64,000 nucleotides of DNA from Methanimicrococcus blatticola (lineage in GTDB: Archaea; Halobacteriota; Methanosarcinia; Methanosarcinales; Methanosarcinaceae). Where the stretch lies: contig NZ_SNYS01000005.1 in assembly GCF_004363215.1 (NCBI RefSeq), positions 186,001-250,000 of the forward strand. Direction: 5' to 3'. The position numbers were made by a program, and so were the translations under genes. The notes beneath the pieces are model-generated. The model ran no database searches. It saw only the letters and a list, made by a program, of their open reading frames with translations, and was not told the DNA's origin. Position 1 is the first letter of the stretch. Every line of letters starts with the position of its first letter. Shown here in pieces: positions 35,030 to 44,121 of the stretch.

Positions 35030-35521
35030 TTATTTGGATTTATTCATCTTGCGGGCCTGCAAATACATGATAATGCCGGCAATACCGACGATCCAGCCGA
35101 GGCCTGCGCCGATTGTAAAGAGGGACGGACCTTCTGTTCCAAAGATCAGACTGCCGCTGCCCGAGCTTCCGGATCCGCTGCCTGAGGGCGCGTCAACATC
35201 AATTTTCTTTGAAACTGCGTGTTCGCCTTCAACCACTTTGACGCGGTAGGAGGAAACGCCGGATTTGAGTTCAAATGTGTAATTGCCGTTTGCATCTGTT
35301 TTATCTTTTAAATATTCTGTTGCTTTTCCGGAGGCATCAAGCGTTTCAACAGTGACGTCGCAATTTGCCATCGGGTCGCCGCCTTGGTAATAAGAATGGG
35401 TTGAGATGTTGTTGCCGTTTGCCTCCCAACTCATGTAAACGCCGTGGGCAGCGGCAGGCGCAACCAGCAAAGTTAAAATTAAAAGCGCGGCTGCCAAATA
35501 TTTCAGTTTATTTTGAATCAT
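35030..35521 (-). CDS. NikL-like exported component of the nickel/cobalt transporter
   Basis: A 163-residue protein with a signal peptide (AAALLILTLLVAPAAA) followed directly by HGVYMSWE, so a histidine lies at the new N terminus. The middle is an Ig-like/DUF4198-type domain (DVTVETLDASGKATEYLKDKTDANGNYTF), then a Ser/Gly-rich linker and one C-terminal membrane helix (GAGLGWIVGIAGIIMYLQA) with a basic tail. This matches the additional extracytoplasmic components (NikL/NikK-type) described for nickel ECF transporters and suggests nickel over cobalt. It sits between cbiM and cbiQ; no cbiN is present. Confidence 0.75.
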   Translation of the reverse strand: MIQNKLKYLAAALLILTLLVAPAAAHGVYMSWEANGNNISTHSYYQGGDPMANCDVTVETLDASGKATEYLKDKTDANGNYTFELKSGVSSYRVKVVEGEHAVSKKIDVDAPSGSGSGSSGSGSLIFGTEGPSLFTIGAGLGWIVGIAGIIMYLQARKMNKSK

Positions 35522-35550
35522 TTATTTTCTCCTTTTTTATTCAATCATTT

Positions 35551-36267
35551 TTAATTTTTTTGTTTGAGATGATATTGTTCAAGCATCTCCGGCTTGACTT
35601 TTTCGATAAACGGCAGGATGAAAGCACTGATGACGGCTTCTGCAAGCATCAGCGGGATATTCATCAGGAATATCATAAAGAATGTTAAGAGTCCCGGTGT
35701 ATTTTGTAAGACGTCGGCGATATTTGAAAGAATCGGAATGCCTGAGACTCTGTCAAGCATTGCGCCTAAACTGCCGAAGTCAACGCCCGAGACGTAAAAG
35801 ATAATTCCGAGAAGGATTGTCGTAATTGTCACGGCAATGAAACTGGTGACAGCGCCTGAAAGCCAGGACGGGGATTTTGTTTTGGACAAGGCCATGAAAA
35901 CTAAATATCCGCAAAGCGCGGGAACGCCCATCAAAAGACTGTTGACGCCGAGAACGGTAATGCCGCCGAATTGAAGCAAAATGGCCTGAAGAAGCAGGCT
36001 GATGAAAATGCAAACAAAGGCGAGCGGACCGAGCATAATTCCTGCCAAGCCTGCCAGCATTAAATGCAAAGATGTCGGCGGCACAGGAATTCTGAACATA
36101 CAGGCAACGAACAGCGCGGCAGTCATTACCGCCGCCTGAGGCACTTTCTCGGTCAAGTTGCCGACTTGTTTTTTACTCCACGCGATGCTGACAACCAGCA
36201 AAATAATTGTTAAGATCCAACCGGCCGCAAGAACCCATGTCGGAAGAATGCCGTCTGAAATATGCAT
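35551..36267 (-). CDS. cbiM: CbiM/NikM-type substrate-binding membrane component (first copy)
   Basis: S-component of the metal ECF transporter, 238 residues. It begins MHISDGILP; the N-terminal Met-His pair supplies metal ligands in this family. Later motifs: PVPPTSLHLMLAGLAGIMLGPLAFVCIFISLLLQAILLQFGGITVLGVNSLLMG, with the conserved His-Leu and Asn. First gene of the operon with nikL-like, cbiQ and cbiO. The fold has about seven membrane helices. A 15-base palindrome core shared with cobN lies 169 bases upstream of the ATG. Confidence 0.93.
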   Translation of the reverse strand: MHISDGILPTWVLAAGWILTIILLVVSIAWSKKQVGNLTEKVPQAAVMTAALFVACMFRIPVPPTSLHLMLAGLAGIMLGPLAFVCIFISLLLQAILLQFGGITVLGVNSLLMGVPALCGYLVFMALSKTKSPSWLSGAVTSFIAVTITTILLGIIFYVSGVDFGSLGAMLDRVSGIPILSNIADVLQNTPGLLTFFMIFLMNIPLMLAEAVISAFILPFIEKVKPEMLEQYHLKQKN

Positions 36268-36545
36268 ATTTCTGATTCCTTAAGATTATCACAAATTTAA
36301 ATTTAATTTACCTTTATTTTTAATCAGGTATAATGAAGAAGACACCCAAAAATTTTTAAAAAACATTTTCATTTGAGTTTCTTCAATTAATGCTGATTTT
36401 TAGTTATAAGGATTTCTAATTCGATAACAGTTCTAATCTTTAAAGATAATATGTTTTGAGAGTTGTCAAAGGCATTCAGTTTACCGAGTTCATTTTAAAC
36501 CGAATTTTCGGATTCCGAATTCAATCTGCTAAGAATGTTTCGATT
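36268..36545. promoter_or_regulatory. Upstream region of the cbiM operon with a shared operator motif
   Basis: ATCTTTAAAGATAAT at 36436-36450 is identical to 15 bases of the cobN operator. A TATA-like CTTATAAC lies near 36400 on the minus strand, downstream of the motif, so here the motif would be upstream of the promoter. The region also contains the gap between the two cbiM genes. Confidence 0.5.
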
Positions 36546-37265
36546 TCAATCTGTCCTGTTTTTCCCGTCAATTTTTTCTTCTAACATCTCCGGTTTTACT
36601 TTTTCGATAAACGGTACAATAAATGCACAAATAATTCCCTCAATAATCATCAGCGGTAAATTCATTAAGAACAACAGGAAAACGGTCAGACCGAAAGATG
36701 ACCCTGCCAAAGCGGAAACAATTGACGACAAAACAGGAATGCCTGACGCGTAATCCGCTAATGCATTCAAGCTGCCGAAATCAATGCCGGCCGCTAAAAA
36801 GACAACGGCCAGCAAAAGCGTTGACAAGAAGATTGAAAAAGCACTTGCAAGTCCGGCGGAAACAGCCGTATTTTTTTTCTTTAAAAGTGCTTTGTAAACA
36901 AACCAGGCGATGATTGCAGGCAATCCCATAACAACGCTGTTGACGCCGAGAACCGTAATGCCGCCGTTTTGGAACAACAGTGCCTGAAGAAGCAGGCCGA
37001 TGAAAATACAGATCAATGCAAGCGGGCCGAGCAAAATGCCGACCAATCCACTGAGAACCAAGTGAAGCGACGTTGGCGGCACCGGCACCCTGAATAAACA
37101 GGCAACGAAAAATGCCGCCGTTACAACCGCGATGAGCGGAATTTTTTCGGAAATATTTCCGAATTTTTTCCGGCTCCATCCAATCGTAATAATGAGAAGA
37201 ATAATGAGTATAACCCAGCCGGCCGCTAAGACGCCTGCCGGTAAAACGCCTTCTGAAATATGCAT
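36546..37265 (-). CDS. cbiM: CbiM/NikM-type component (second copy)
   Basis: A 239-residue paralog of the downstream cbiM: starts MHISEGVLPAGVLAAGWVI and keeps PVPPTSLHLVLSGLVGILLGPLALICIFIGLLLQALLFQNGGITVLGVNSVVMG. The duplicates share order of motifs, length and the C-terminal FIEKVKPEMLEE tail, so they arose by tandem duplication. Because only one cbiQ-cbiO pair is present, the two S-components may share one energy module and differ in metal preference (nickel versus cobalt) or affinity. A separate promoter is likely, given 278 bases to the next gene. Confidence 0.9.
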   Translation of the reverse strand: MHISEGVLPAGVLAAGWVILIILLIITIGWSRKKFGNISEKIPLIAVVTAAFFVACLFRVPVPPTSLHLVLSGLVGILLGPLALICIFIGLLLQALLFQNGGITVLGVNSVVMGLPAIIAWFVYKALLKKKNTAVSAGLASAFSIFLSTLLLAVVFLAAGIDFGSLNALADYASGIPVLSSIVSALAGSSFGLTVFLLFLMNLPLMIIEGIICAFIVPFIEKVKPEMLEEKIDGKNRTD

Positions 37266-37652
37266 AATATATAATCTCCCGTGAAAATATAATTCATAAA
37301 TAATTGATATGTTTATTTATCTTTTGCTACAAATTCGGTCGTTTGTAATACTCAAACGCCGCATTTGACTTTCTTTCAATTAACAAGATTTTGATTGGAT
37401 GACAAAATTATGATTGGACAAAATTTTGATTTAATTTTTTGAATTGGTGCTTCGGTTCTGAAAACATCATTTTGACATAATCTTTATATATTGTGAATAT
37501 GTATCATGCTATCAAATGACATGGTAGTAATTGACATACATTTTGTCAATGCAGTCGCTTTCGAATGAGACTTTCTGCTTTTATATCATGACTTCATTTA
37601 TACTGAAATTTAAATTCGGCTTTGCCGGATAAAATTAAACAGGACTGGTAAA
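37266..37652. promoter_or_regulatory. Divergent control region of cbiM (second copy) and the symporter genes
   Basis: TTTATATATTG near 37482-37492 contains TATA boxes usable on both strands. Downstream on the plus side is a 21-base inverted repeat ATTGACA-N7-TGTCAAT (37530-37550) and an imperfect repeat TATCATG/CATGGTA (37503-37527). Their position just after a rightward TATA box suggests an operator for the symporter transcript. Confidence 0.45.
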
Positions 37653-37763
37653 ATGATTCTCGGAATCCCCGACCCGCTGATTTTGGCGGCTTACCTTCTG
37701 TGTTTCATATCAGCGATCTGGTGCATGTTTTACGGCATTCGTCACTGGAATGACACAGATTAA
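37653..37763 (+). CDS. Symporter small accessory protein
   Basis: A 36-residue protein (MILGIPDPLILAAYLLCFIS, then AIWCMFYGIRHWNDTD) with one membrane helix. Small proteins with a GIPDP start and a single helix are encoded just before sodium:solute symporters in many methanogens and bacteria and are presumed subunits. It ends 110 bases before the symporter start. ATG 37653 follows GGACTGGT. Too short for routine gene calling. Confidence 0.75.
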   Translation: MILGIPDPLILAAYLLCFISAIWCMFYGIRHWNDTD

Positions 37764-37873
37764 TTATCAATAATTTGTCAATAATTAGACAGAACAATCA
37801 AAGAACAGAACAATCGGCTGAATGGCCGATACAGAACGAATTGAAATTACAGAAAAGGTTTACAGGTTAACTT

Positions 37874-39529
37874 ATGACAGGATTTTCCCTCTCTTCATTA
37901 TTTGAATCGTCTTCGGGCTTGAATATGCCGATATTCGTTGTATTGGTGATTCTTTATCTCGGAATCACTTTCGGTCTTGCCTGGTACGGTTATAGGAAGA
38001 CGAAGGATGCGGCGGACTATATGGTTGCCGGCCGCAAAACGCACCCACTGATTATGGACATTTCCTACGGCGCAACGTTCATCAGTACATCCGCCATTAT
38101 CGGATTCGGCGGTGTCGCCGCGTCTCACGGCATGAGCTTGCTTTGGCTGGCTTTTTTAAATATCCTTGTCGGTATTATCATTGCTTTTCTGGTTTTCGGC
38201 CCGAGAATGCGCAAAATGGGAAAACAGCTTCATGCATCTACTTTCCCGGAGTTTTTGGGCAAACGATTCAAATCCCGTGGCATTCAGTCATGGGTCGGCT
38301 TATTCATTGCCGTTTTAATGCCGCTTTACGCTGCCAGCGTTCTCATCGGCGCGGCCCGTTTCATTGAAACAACACTCGGCATTGATTACACAACCGCTTT
38401 GCTGATTTTCACAATTATTGTCGCAATTTACGTCATCGTCGGCGGTTTAATGTCAATCGTTTACACCGATGCCTTCCAAGGCGGCATTATGTTTATCGGC
38501 ATGGCCTTCCTGTTGATTTTCACTTACATCAAACTCGGCGGTGTTGTTGAAGCGCATACGGCACTGACGAATATGTCTTACCTTGTTCCTGAATCTCTGA
38601 CCGCAATCGGCCATCGCGGATGGACAATGATGCCTGAATTCGGGTCACAGCTCTGGTGGACAATTATCTCTTCGCTGGTCTTAGGTGTCGGTATCGGTAT
38701 CATCGCGCAGCCGCAACTTGCCGTTCGTTTCATGACCGTCAAAGACAACAAGACGCTCAAGAGAGCCGTTTTCGCAGGCGGCCCGTTCATCTTTATGATG
38801 GCCGGCGTTGCTTACATTGTCGGTTCATTGTCAAATGTTTGGTTCTTCAATGAAACCGGAATGATTGCGCTTGAAGCCGTCGGCGGCAACGTTGACTCAA
38901 TCATCCCTGCGTTCATTAACGGCATCATGCCCGAGATCTTCATCATGATTTTCACGCTCAGTTTACTGTCCGCAGCCATGTCAACCGCCGGATCTCAGTT
39001 CCACACCATGGGAACCGCCGTCGGATACGATGTGATTAAAAACGGAATCTTAAAAGGACGCTCAACCAACACGATTCTCTTTTCAAGAATCGGTATGGTC
39101 ATCACAATTATTGTTGCCGTTATTTTGGCATTCCAGCTCCCGGGAAGCATCATCGCAAGAGCGACCGCTGTCTTCATGGGCATTTGTACATCCGCGCTTC
39201 TGCCGATGTACGCCGGCGGCCTTTTCTGGAAAAAGATGACAAAAAAAGGTGCTTACGCCAGTTTCTTCACGGGACTCGTCGTTTCGATTTTCTGGTACGT
39301 CTTTGTTCACGCATCAGAAGCCGTTCCGTTCCGTATCTGTCAGATTTTGTTCGGCCAGCCAACCCTTTTGACCGGCATGTGGACATTTATCGACCCGATT
39401 CTGATTGCAACACCGCTTGCGATTATCGCGGCAATCGTCGTCAGTTTAAAAACACAACCGCCGGAAGAAAAATTCATAGAAGAAATATTTTCGGAAAATG
39501 AAGAAAGTGAAGCTGCAAATGCAGCTTAA
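37874..39529 (+). CDS. Sodium:solute symporter family protein
   Basis: A 551-residue SSS-family transporter with about 13 membrane helices. It reads GITFGLAWYGYRKTKDAADYMVAGRKTHPLIMDISYGATFISTSAIIGFGGVAASHGMS (sodium-site first helix region) and later SLLSAAMSTAGSQFHTMGTAVGYDVIKN, the conserved family stretch around helix 8. Substrate is not predictable by eye; proline, pantothenate and acetate-type carriers share this fold. Paired with the small accessory protein upstream. Confidence 0.9.
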   Translation: MTGFSLSSLFESSSGLNMPIFVVLVILYLGITFGLAWYGYRKTKDAADYMVAGRKTHPLIMDISYGATFISTSAIIGFGGVAASHGMSLLWLAFLNILVGIIIAFLVFGPRMRKMGKQLHASTFPEFLGKRFKSRGIQSWVGLFIAVLMPLYAASVLIGAARFIETTLGIDYTTALLIFTIIVAIYVIVGGLMSIVYTDAFQGGIMFIGMAFLLIFTYIKLGGVVEAHTALTNMSYLVPESLTAIGHRGWTMMPEFGSQLWWTIISSLVLGVGIGIIAQPQLAVRFMTVKDNKTLKRAVFAGGPFIFMMAGVAYIVGSLSNVWFFNETGMIALEAVGGNVDSIIPAFINGIMPEIFIMIFTLSLLSAAMSTAGSQFHTMGTAVGYDVIKNGILKGRSTNTILFSRIGMVITIIVAVILAFQLPGSIIARATAVFMGICTSALLPMYAGGLFWKKMTKKGAYASFFTGLVVSIFWYVFVHASEAVPFRICQILFGQPTLLTGMWTFIDPILIATPLAIIAAIVVSLKTQPPEEKFIEEIFSENEESEAANAA

Positions 39530-40028
39530 TTTTTTATTTCCAATTTTTGCTTTTTTCATTTAATTTTCTCAATTTAAATGATTTAAGATTTGTTTTTATT
39601 TTTTTCAATTTCTTTTTTAATATAAGTAAAAACCAAAAGCAACCGCCTGCTAATTTCCGATTTTGAATGGAGCGAAGTGAAGAGAGAATCTCGAATTAAT
39701 TATATAATTTGTATCTGCTTTGTAATGCTCTTCTGCTTTGCTGTGCCTGTTAGTTCTACTGCGTCTGTCTGTGCTGTTGCACCGGTCTGATCTGTTTGTG
39801 CTGCTGCGCTCATCTGCTCTTTCTTATCACATCCGTTCGCTTGCGCGAACGTGGCCACTGCTGCCTGCCGTCTGCATTGCCTCCGCTGCCTGCCATTTGA
39901 GTTCCTGCCGCTGTCTACTGTCGGCAACGCCGCGCGCGAGTGCACCGTTTTTATATATCGCAAATCCGAGAAATGTTTTTTAAAAATAATAAAAAGAGAG
40001 TTGAAAGTTATAATAAATGAAACAAAAT
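39530..40028. other. Intergenic region with repeat element copy 2
   Basis: Between convergent genes. The left part is AT-rich; GAGCGAAGTGAAGAGAGAATCTC near 39668-39690 resembles other short hairpins of this genome. Repeat copy 2 fills about 39705-39960. No gene is called. Confidence 0.55.
39705..39960 (-). repeat. Dispersed CAG-rich/hairpin repeat, copy 2 (inverted)
   Basis: Read on the minus strand it has the same order as copy 1 near 8500-8745: GGCAGGCAGCGG-type units, the conserved block 39816-39854 with hairpin CGTTCGC-gcaa-GCGAACG, then CAGCAGCA/CAGACAGACGCAG-type words. The core blocks match apart from a few bases, and the 7-bp stem is intact in both. Here the 36-base tandem repeat has decayed or never expanded. 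Confidence 0.78.
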
Positions 40029-40589
40029 TTAATGCTCTTGTCTGTTTTTCTCTTTTAATTCATCATCATGAATGACTTTTTTTCCTTTCGCCATCGGAAC
40101 CACCGTCAATTCCGCGTTTTCAAAGGGAACGGTCAGCGGGTCTGTCTCTGCGATTCTGTCCATTGTGATCGCAAGCGCGGCCACTTCCGAGTGCGGCTGG
40201 TTGCCGACGGCGACGTTCCAGTCCGCCAATTCGTAAATTTCACCGGGAACCTTTTCGGCACCGACAATAATCATTAATTTATTCTGTTTTTTTAATTCGG
40301 GAACCGCGTCGGGGAGGTTGATGCCGTACATGGACAAGTGGCACACTTTTCCGCCTTGCGCCTGCCAATCTTTAATTTCCTTTGTCATACTGACATTGTT
40401 TCTGACAAAAAAGTCGCCGCCCCAGCGGCCTGTCATCTCTTCAATGTTGTCCGTTATTTTTTGATCGTCAGACGCCAAAAACATACCGCTTGCGCCGAGC
40501 GCGCGAGCAGTGAGGCCGACATGCGTTGTGATGCGCTTGTCTCTTTCGGGGCGATGACCGAGTCTTAAAACAACAATTTCTTTTTTCAT
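40029..40589 (-). CDS. trm56: tRNA (cytidine(56)-2'-O)-methyltransferase
   Basis: Archaea-specific SPOUT-type methyltransferase that adds a 2'-O-methyl group to C56 in the T loop of tRNA. The 186-residue protein begins MKKEIVVLRLGHRPERDKRITTHVGLTARALGA, the conserved Trm56 start, and continues with GGKVCHLSMYGINLPD and LMIIVGAEKVPGEIYELADWNVAVGNQPHSEVAALA (knotted SAM-binding region). ATG 40589 is chosen over the upstream in-frame start since the added residues are all Lys/Ser/Val and not part of the family. Confidence 0.93.
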   Translation of the reverse strand: MKKEIVVLRLGHRPERDKRITTHVGLTARALGASGMFLASDDQKITDNIEEMTGRWGGDFFVRNNVSMTKEIKDWQAQGGKVCHLSMYGINLPDAVPELKKQNKLMIIVGAEKVPGEIYELADWNVAVGNQPHSEVAALAITMDRIAETDPLTVPFENAELTVVPMAKGKKVIHDDELKEKNRQEH

Positions 40590-40864
40590 TTTTAACTTCA
40601 CCGATTTGCTTTTCAACTCTCTGATAAATTTTATAACCTTTATTAAAATTTATATCTTTTTTATGTTGAAATCAACAGATATCACCACAAACACCACATA
40701 ACATTTAAATGATTATTGCTTCATTTTACATTATATATTAAAATTGAAATTTCAAAATCGTTTGCATTTCATATAAAATTTTAAATAATGTAACAGATAT
40801 TGTTGACAATCTCTAAAGTATTATTTGATCAATATATCTCTTATAAATAACGAATTAAAATTTA
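40590..40864. other. Divergent promoter region
   Basis: No gene. CTTATAAAT near 40842-40850 is a TATA box about 20 bases before the next ATG, implying a nearly leaderless transcript for the MoxR operon. Confidence 0.45.
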
Positions 40865-41797
40865 ATGAAAAACGAACAAAACAGAGGGATCATCTTGGAT
40901 CTTGAAATATTTACACGCAAAATGGATTCGGTTATACGTCGCTATCGTACGATTTATGACCTGTTGGAATTCTTGGCAATCGCTTTAATTACTCTTTTGA
41001 TTGCCGTTTTTTTCAATTTAGACGATATTTTCAAACTCATCCCGTTAACGGAACCGTACGTCGGTTTATCTCCTGACATTCCGTTCTTTTCAATCACTTA
41101 TGAAACAATTTTCATGTTCTTCATCGTTTGTCTGTTCTCGCTTTTAATCTTGGAGCTGACAGAAAAGAATGTCAAAAGAATCTACAAGCTTTTCAAGAAA
41201 GCACCGCCCCAGCGCAAAAAATCTCAGGACATCGTCGAAGACACCTATCCTGAGTTGAAAGACCGTTTGAAAACCGCGTACGACCACAGAAACGCTGATC
41301 CGAACAATTTCATCATCACCGAACTCAAAACATCCGTTTCGAGTGACGTGGAAGGTGTTTCAACTTCAGACCTGATTGACAGAAAACGCGTCGGTTACAG
41401 CCTGGCGGCAATTGTTGTTGCCGGTCTTTTCTTGGGCTTTATCTTCTTTACAGGATTCACGGGACCCTTTTCACCGGGCGACATTTATGACCGATTCCCA
41501 AACGGCACAATCACACAACCGCCGTTGGATGAAAACACATCGTCTAACAACTCTTCCAGCATCCCGACGGAAGCCCCGCCGATTGCGGCGGAACCCGGTG
41601 TTGATATAGACGTCACACTACCGCCCGGCGCGGGAACAGGTCCCGGGGATATGCTTGAAGGCGCAGAAAACAATTTCACCCCGTCAACGCCCTACCCGCC
41701 CGAAAGCTTAAGCTCCCATCACTTTTATGATACGCTGCCGGCCGGCTACGAAGATATCATAAAAGATTATTTCAAGAAATTGGCTGAAAACAGCTGA
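40865..41797 (+). CDS. Membrane protein heading the MoxR-VWA operon
   Basis: A 310-residue protein with three hydrophobic helices: two near residues 42-60 and 78-98, and a third near 179-200 (VGYSLAAIVVAGLFLGFIFFTGF), separated by a charged cytosolic domain of about 75 residues. The C-terminal 100 residues are Pro/Ser/Thr-rich and probably outside the cell, ending LPAGYEDIIKDYFKKLAEN. I recall similar proteins (DUF7502-like) at the head of such operons in archaea but cannot confirm. It probably works with the MoxR/VWA genes that follow after a 171-base gap. Confidence 0.7.
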   Translation: MKNEQNRGIILDLEIFTRKMDSVIRRYRTIYDLLEFLAIALITLLIAVFFNLDDIFKLIPLTEPYVGLSPDIPFFSITYETIFMFFIVCLFSLLILELTEKNVKRIYKLFKKAPPQRKKSQDIVEDTYPELKDRLKTAYDHRNADPNNFIITELKTSVSSDVEGVSTSDLIDRKRVGYSLAAIVVAGLFLGFIFFTGFTGPFSPGDIYDRFPNGTITQPPLDENTSSNNSSSIPTEAPPIAAEPGVDIDVTLPPGAGTGPGDMLEGAENNFTPSTPYPPESLSSHHFYDTLPAGYEDIIKDYFKKLAENS

Positions 41798-41968
41798 TTT
41801 CATTTTAATTCTCATCAATTCAAAATAATTTCATAATATTCATTTCAAAAAACATTCACTGAAACACCATTCATTTCAATCATTAATTCACTTTTAATAC
41901 TTCAACTTAAACACATTCACTTAAACACATTCAATACAAAGCACATTCAATACAAAGAGGAAAATAAA

Positions 41969-43189
41969 ATGGAACCGGAAACAAATGAAACATCTTACCG
42001 CTACTCAAAAAACAATTTAAACGACACCGACTCAAAAAAAGAATTTGCAGAATCGGCAGAAACAGCAGAAACAGCAGCCGACTCAGAATCATATGCGCCT
42101 GATGCGAATGTTTCTGACTCGCCTGCCGCAGAGCCTGCTGTCTACAGCGCGCCCGAGTCTGTCGCAGACCCCGCACTTTTAAAGACATATGAAAACGCTC
42201 ACAAAATTTTCACGACTTTGTTTGATGAAATCGGAAAAGTCATTGTCGGACAGCAAGAAGTCGTTGAACAAGTCATGATCGCGCTTCTCTGTAACGGTCA
42301 CGCTCTTTTAGAAAGTAACCCCGGTCTCGGTAAAACATTGACAATTTCAACCATTTCAAAAGTGGTCGACCTTTCCTTTAATCGTATCCAGTGTACGCCT
42401 GACTTGATGCCGGCCGACATTACCGGTACCACAATCGTGGAAGAACACGGCGGCGACAAAAAATTCCGTTTTGAACACGGCCCGGTTTTCGCCAACATCG
42501 TTTTGGCTGATGAAATTAACCGTGCTTCCCCGAAGACGCAATCCGCGCTTTTGGAAGCCATGCAGGAAAAACAGGTTACTGTTGCCGGTCACACCTATCC
42601 GTTGGACAAACCGTTCTTCGTTTTGGCAACACAGAACCCGATTGAACAGGAAGGAACCTACCCGCTTCCGGAAGCACAACTCGACCGTTTCCTCTTAAAA
42701 ATTCTTGTTCCGTATCCCGATTATAAAGAAGAGCTTGAAATCGTTAACCGCTACACTGCTCAATCTTCACCTGCAACGTCACGCGGTATCTCCAAAGACA
42801 CTTTGGTCAGCCTTCAGAAATTAACAAAAGACGTTCCGATTGCGGAAGATTTGAAAACCAGAACAATTCAGTTGGTTATTAAAACACGTGACGGTGGCGC
42901 AATTGAATACGGCGCATCCCCGCGTGCATCCATTGCCATTATCTTGGCCGCCAAAGCCCGCGCTTTGATTCACGGCCGCAATTATGTCGCCGAAGAAGAC
43001 GTTATCGCCATATCTTACCCGGTTTTGAGACACAGAATTATTCTCAGCTTCGAAGCGGAACGCTCCGGTGTCACACCCGACGACGCGATTGAAGACCTTC
43101 TCATTGACGCAGGCTTCTTAAAACCCAAGCCGCAGGAGAATGAATCTTCAGGTCTTCGCGCCAAATTGCCGTTCGGTGCCAAAAAATAA
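41969..43189 (+). CDS. MoxR-family AAA+ ATPase
   Basis: A 406-residue AAA+ chaperone-like ATPase. The first 75 residues are an acidic low-complexity extension; the core then shows GKVIVGQQEVVEQVMIALLCNGHALLESNPGLGKTLTIS (Walker A), NIVLADEINRASPKTQSALLEAMQEKQVTVAGHTYPL (Walker B and insert), LATQNPIEQEGTYPLPEAQLDRFLLKI and an arginine-finger/sensor region GASPRASIAIILAAKA. MoxR proteins act with von Willebrand A-domain partners, as encoded downstream, to remodel or mature other proteins. GAGG precedes the ATG. Confidence 0.94.
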   Translation: MEPETNETSYRYSKNNLNDTDSKKEFAESAETAETAADSESYAPDANVSDSPAAEPAVYSAPESVADPALLKTYENAHKIFTTLFDEIGKVIVGQQEVVEQVMIALLCNGHALLESNPGLGKTLTISTISKVVDLSFNRIQCTPDLMPADITGTTIVEEHGGDKKFRFEHGPVFANIVLADEINRASPKTQSALLEAMQEKQVTVAGHTYPLDKPFFVLATQNPIEQEGTYPLPEAQLDRFLLKILVPYPDYKEELEIVNRYTAQSSPATSRGISKDTLVSLQKLTKDVPIAEDLKTRTIQLVIKTRDGGAIEYGASPRASIAIILAAKARALIHGRNYVAEEDVIAISYPVLRHRIILSFEAERSGVTPDDAIEDLLIDAGFLKPKPQENESSGLRAKLPFGAKK

Positions 43190-43240
43190 TTTCAGCCGAA
43201 TCAAGTATCGATTTGTAAACACCAATTATGCTGAAAAATC

Positions 43241-44119
43241 ATGGCTGAAACAAAACATAATTTCGACATTGAGTTTCTCAGGCAGCTGGACCGCTATAAC
43301 ATGGCGATTCGAAAACGCGTGTCCACTGTTTATGCCGGAAACCGCCCGTCAACGCGTATCGGAAAAGGCATTGACACGGTCGGCTATCGAGAATACTATC
43401 AAGGCGACGAAATGAAAGACATTGACTGGAAGGCTTATTCCAGAACCGAAAAACTTTACGTCCGCCAATTCGAAGAAGAGAAAACATTAACGGCGCACAT
43501 CTTATTGGACGCCAGCAAAAGTATGGATTTCCCCGACGGCAACGTCAAAAAATACGAATACGCCGCGATGATGGCTTTGGGCGTCGCTTATACCGTTTCG
43601 CGCAAAAACGACAAATTTGCGATTTCAACATTCAATGAAAATATTGAAATCAACGCCCCAAAACGCGGCATGAGATATTTGCTTGAACTGACGGACAGAT
43701 TGGCTTCCTACGAATTGGAAGGAACAACCGATTTAGACGTCTGTACGCACAAATATGAAAAACTCATCAAATCCAGATCTCTTGTCGTTATTATTTCTGA
43801 TTTTATGGAAGATATCAAACACATCGAATCTTCCATTCACCGTCTTTCCGGAAACGATTTGATTTTGATTCAAGTGTTGGATCCGTTTGAAAAGAATTTG
43901 CCGATTAAAGGCGATTCCAGATTCTTTGATATGGAAACCGGTGACGAAATGAAAACTTATTTGAGTGATTCTTTCAGAAACAATTATTTGAAAGAATTAG
44001 AAAATCACAACGCGGCAATTGACGGCATTTGCAAAAAAACCGGCGCCAAGTTTTATTCATTTACAACAGACGTGCCTGTGTTTGATTCCTTTTTACAGAT
44101 TATTGACAGAGGTGCATAA
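43241..44119 (+). CDS. DUF58 domain protein (VWA-like)
   Basis: A 292-residue cytosolic protein: FLRQLDRYNMAIRKRVSTVYAGNRPSTRIGKGIDTVGYREYYQGDEMKDIDWKAYSRTEKLYVRQFEEEKTLTAHILLDASKSMDFPDG. The RxYxxGDxxRxIDW-type stretch defines DUF58, and LDASKSM is a metal-ion-dependent adhesion-type (MIDAS) start of the VWA fold. DUF58 proteins pair with MoxR ATPases. It overlaps neither neighbour; the next gene starts 2 bases after its stop. Confidence 0.9.
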   Translation: MAETKHNFDIEFLRQLDRYNMAIRKRVSTVYAGNRPSTRIGKGIDTVGYREYYQGDEMKDIDWKAYSRTEKLYVRQFEEEKTLTAHILLDASKSMDFPDGNVKKYEYAAMMALGVAYTVSRKNDKFAISTFNENIEINAPKRGMRYLLELTDRLASYELEGTTDLDVCTHKYEKLIKSRSLVVIISDFMEDIKHIESSIHRLSGNDLILIQVLDPFEKNLPIKGDSRFFDMETGDEMKTYLSDSFRNNYLKELENHNAAIDGICKKTGAKFYSFTTDVPVFDSFLQIIDRGA

Positions 44120-44121
44120 AT

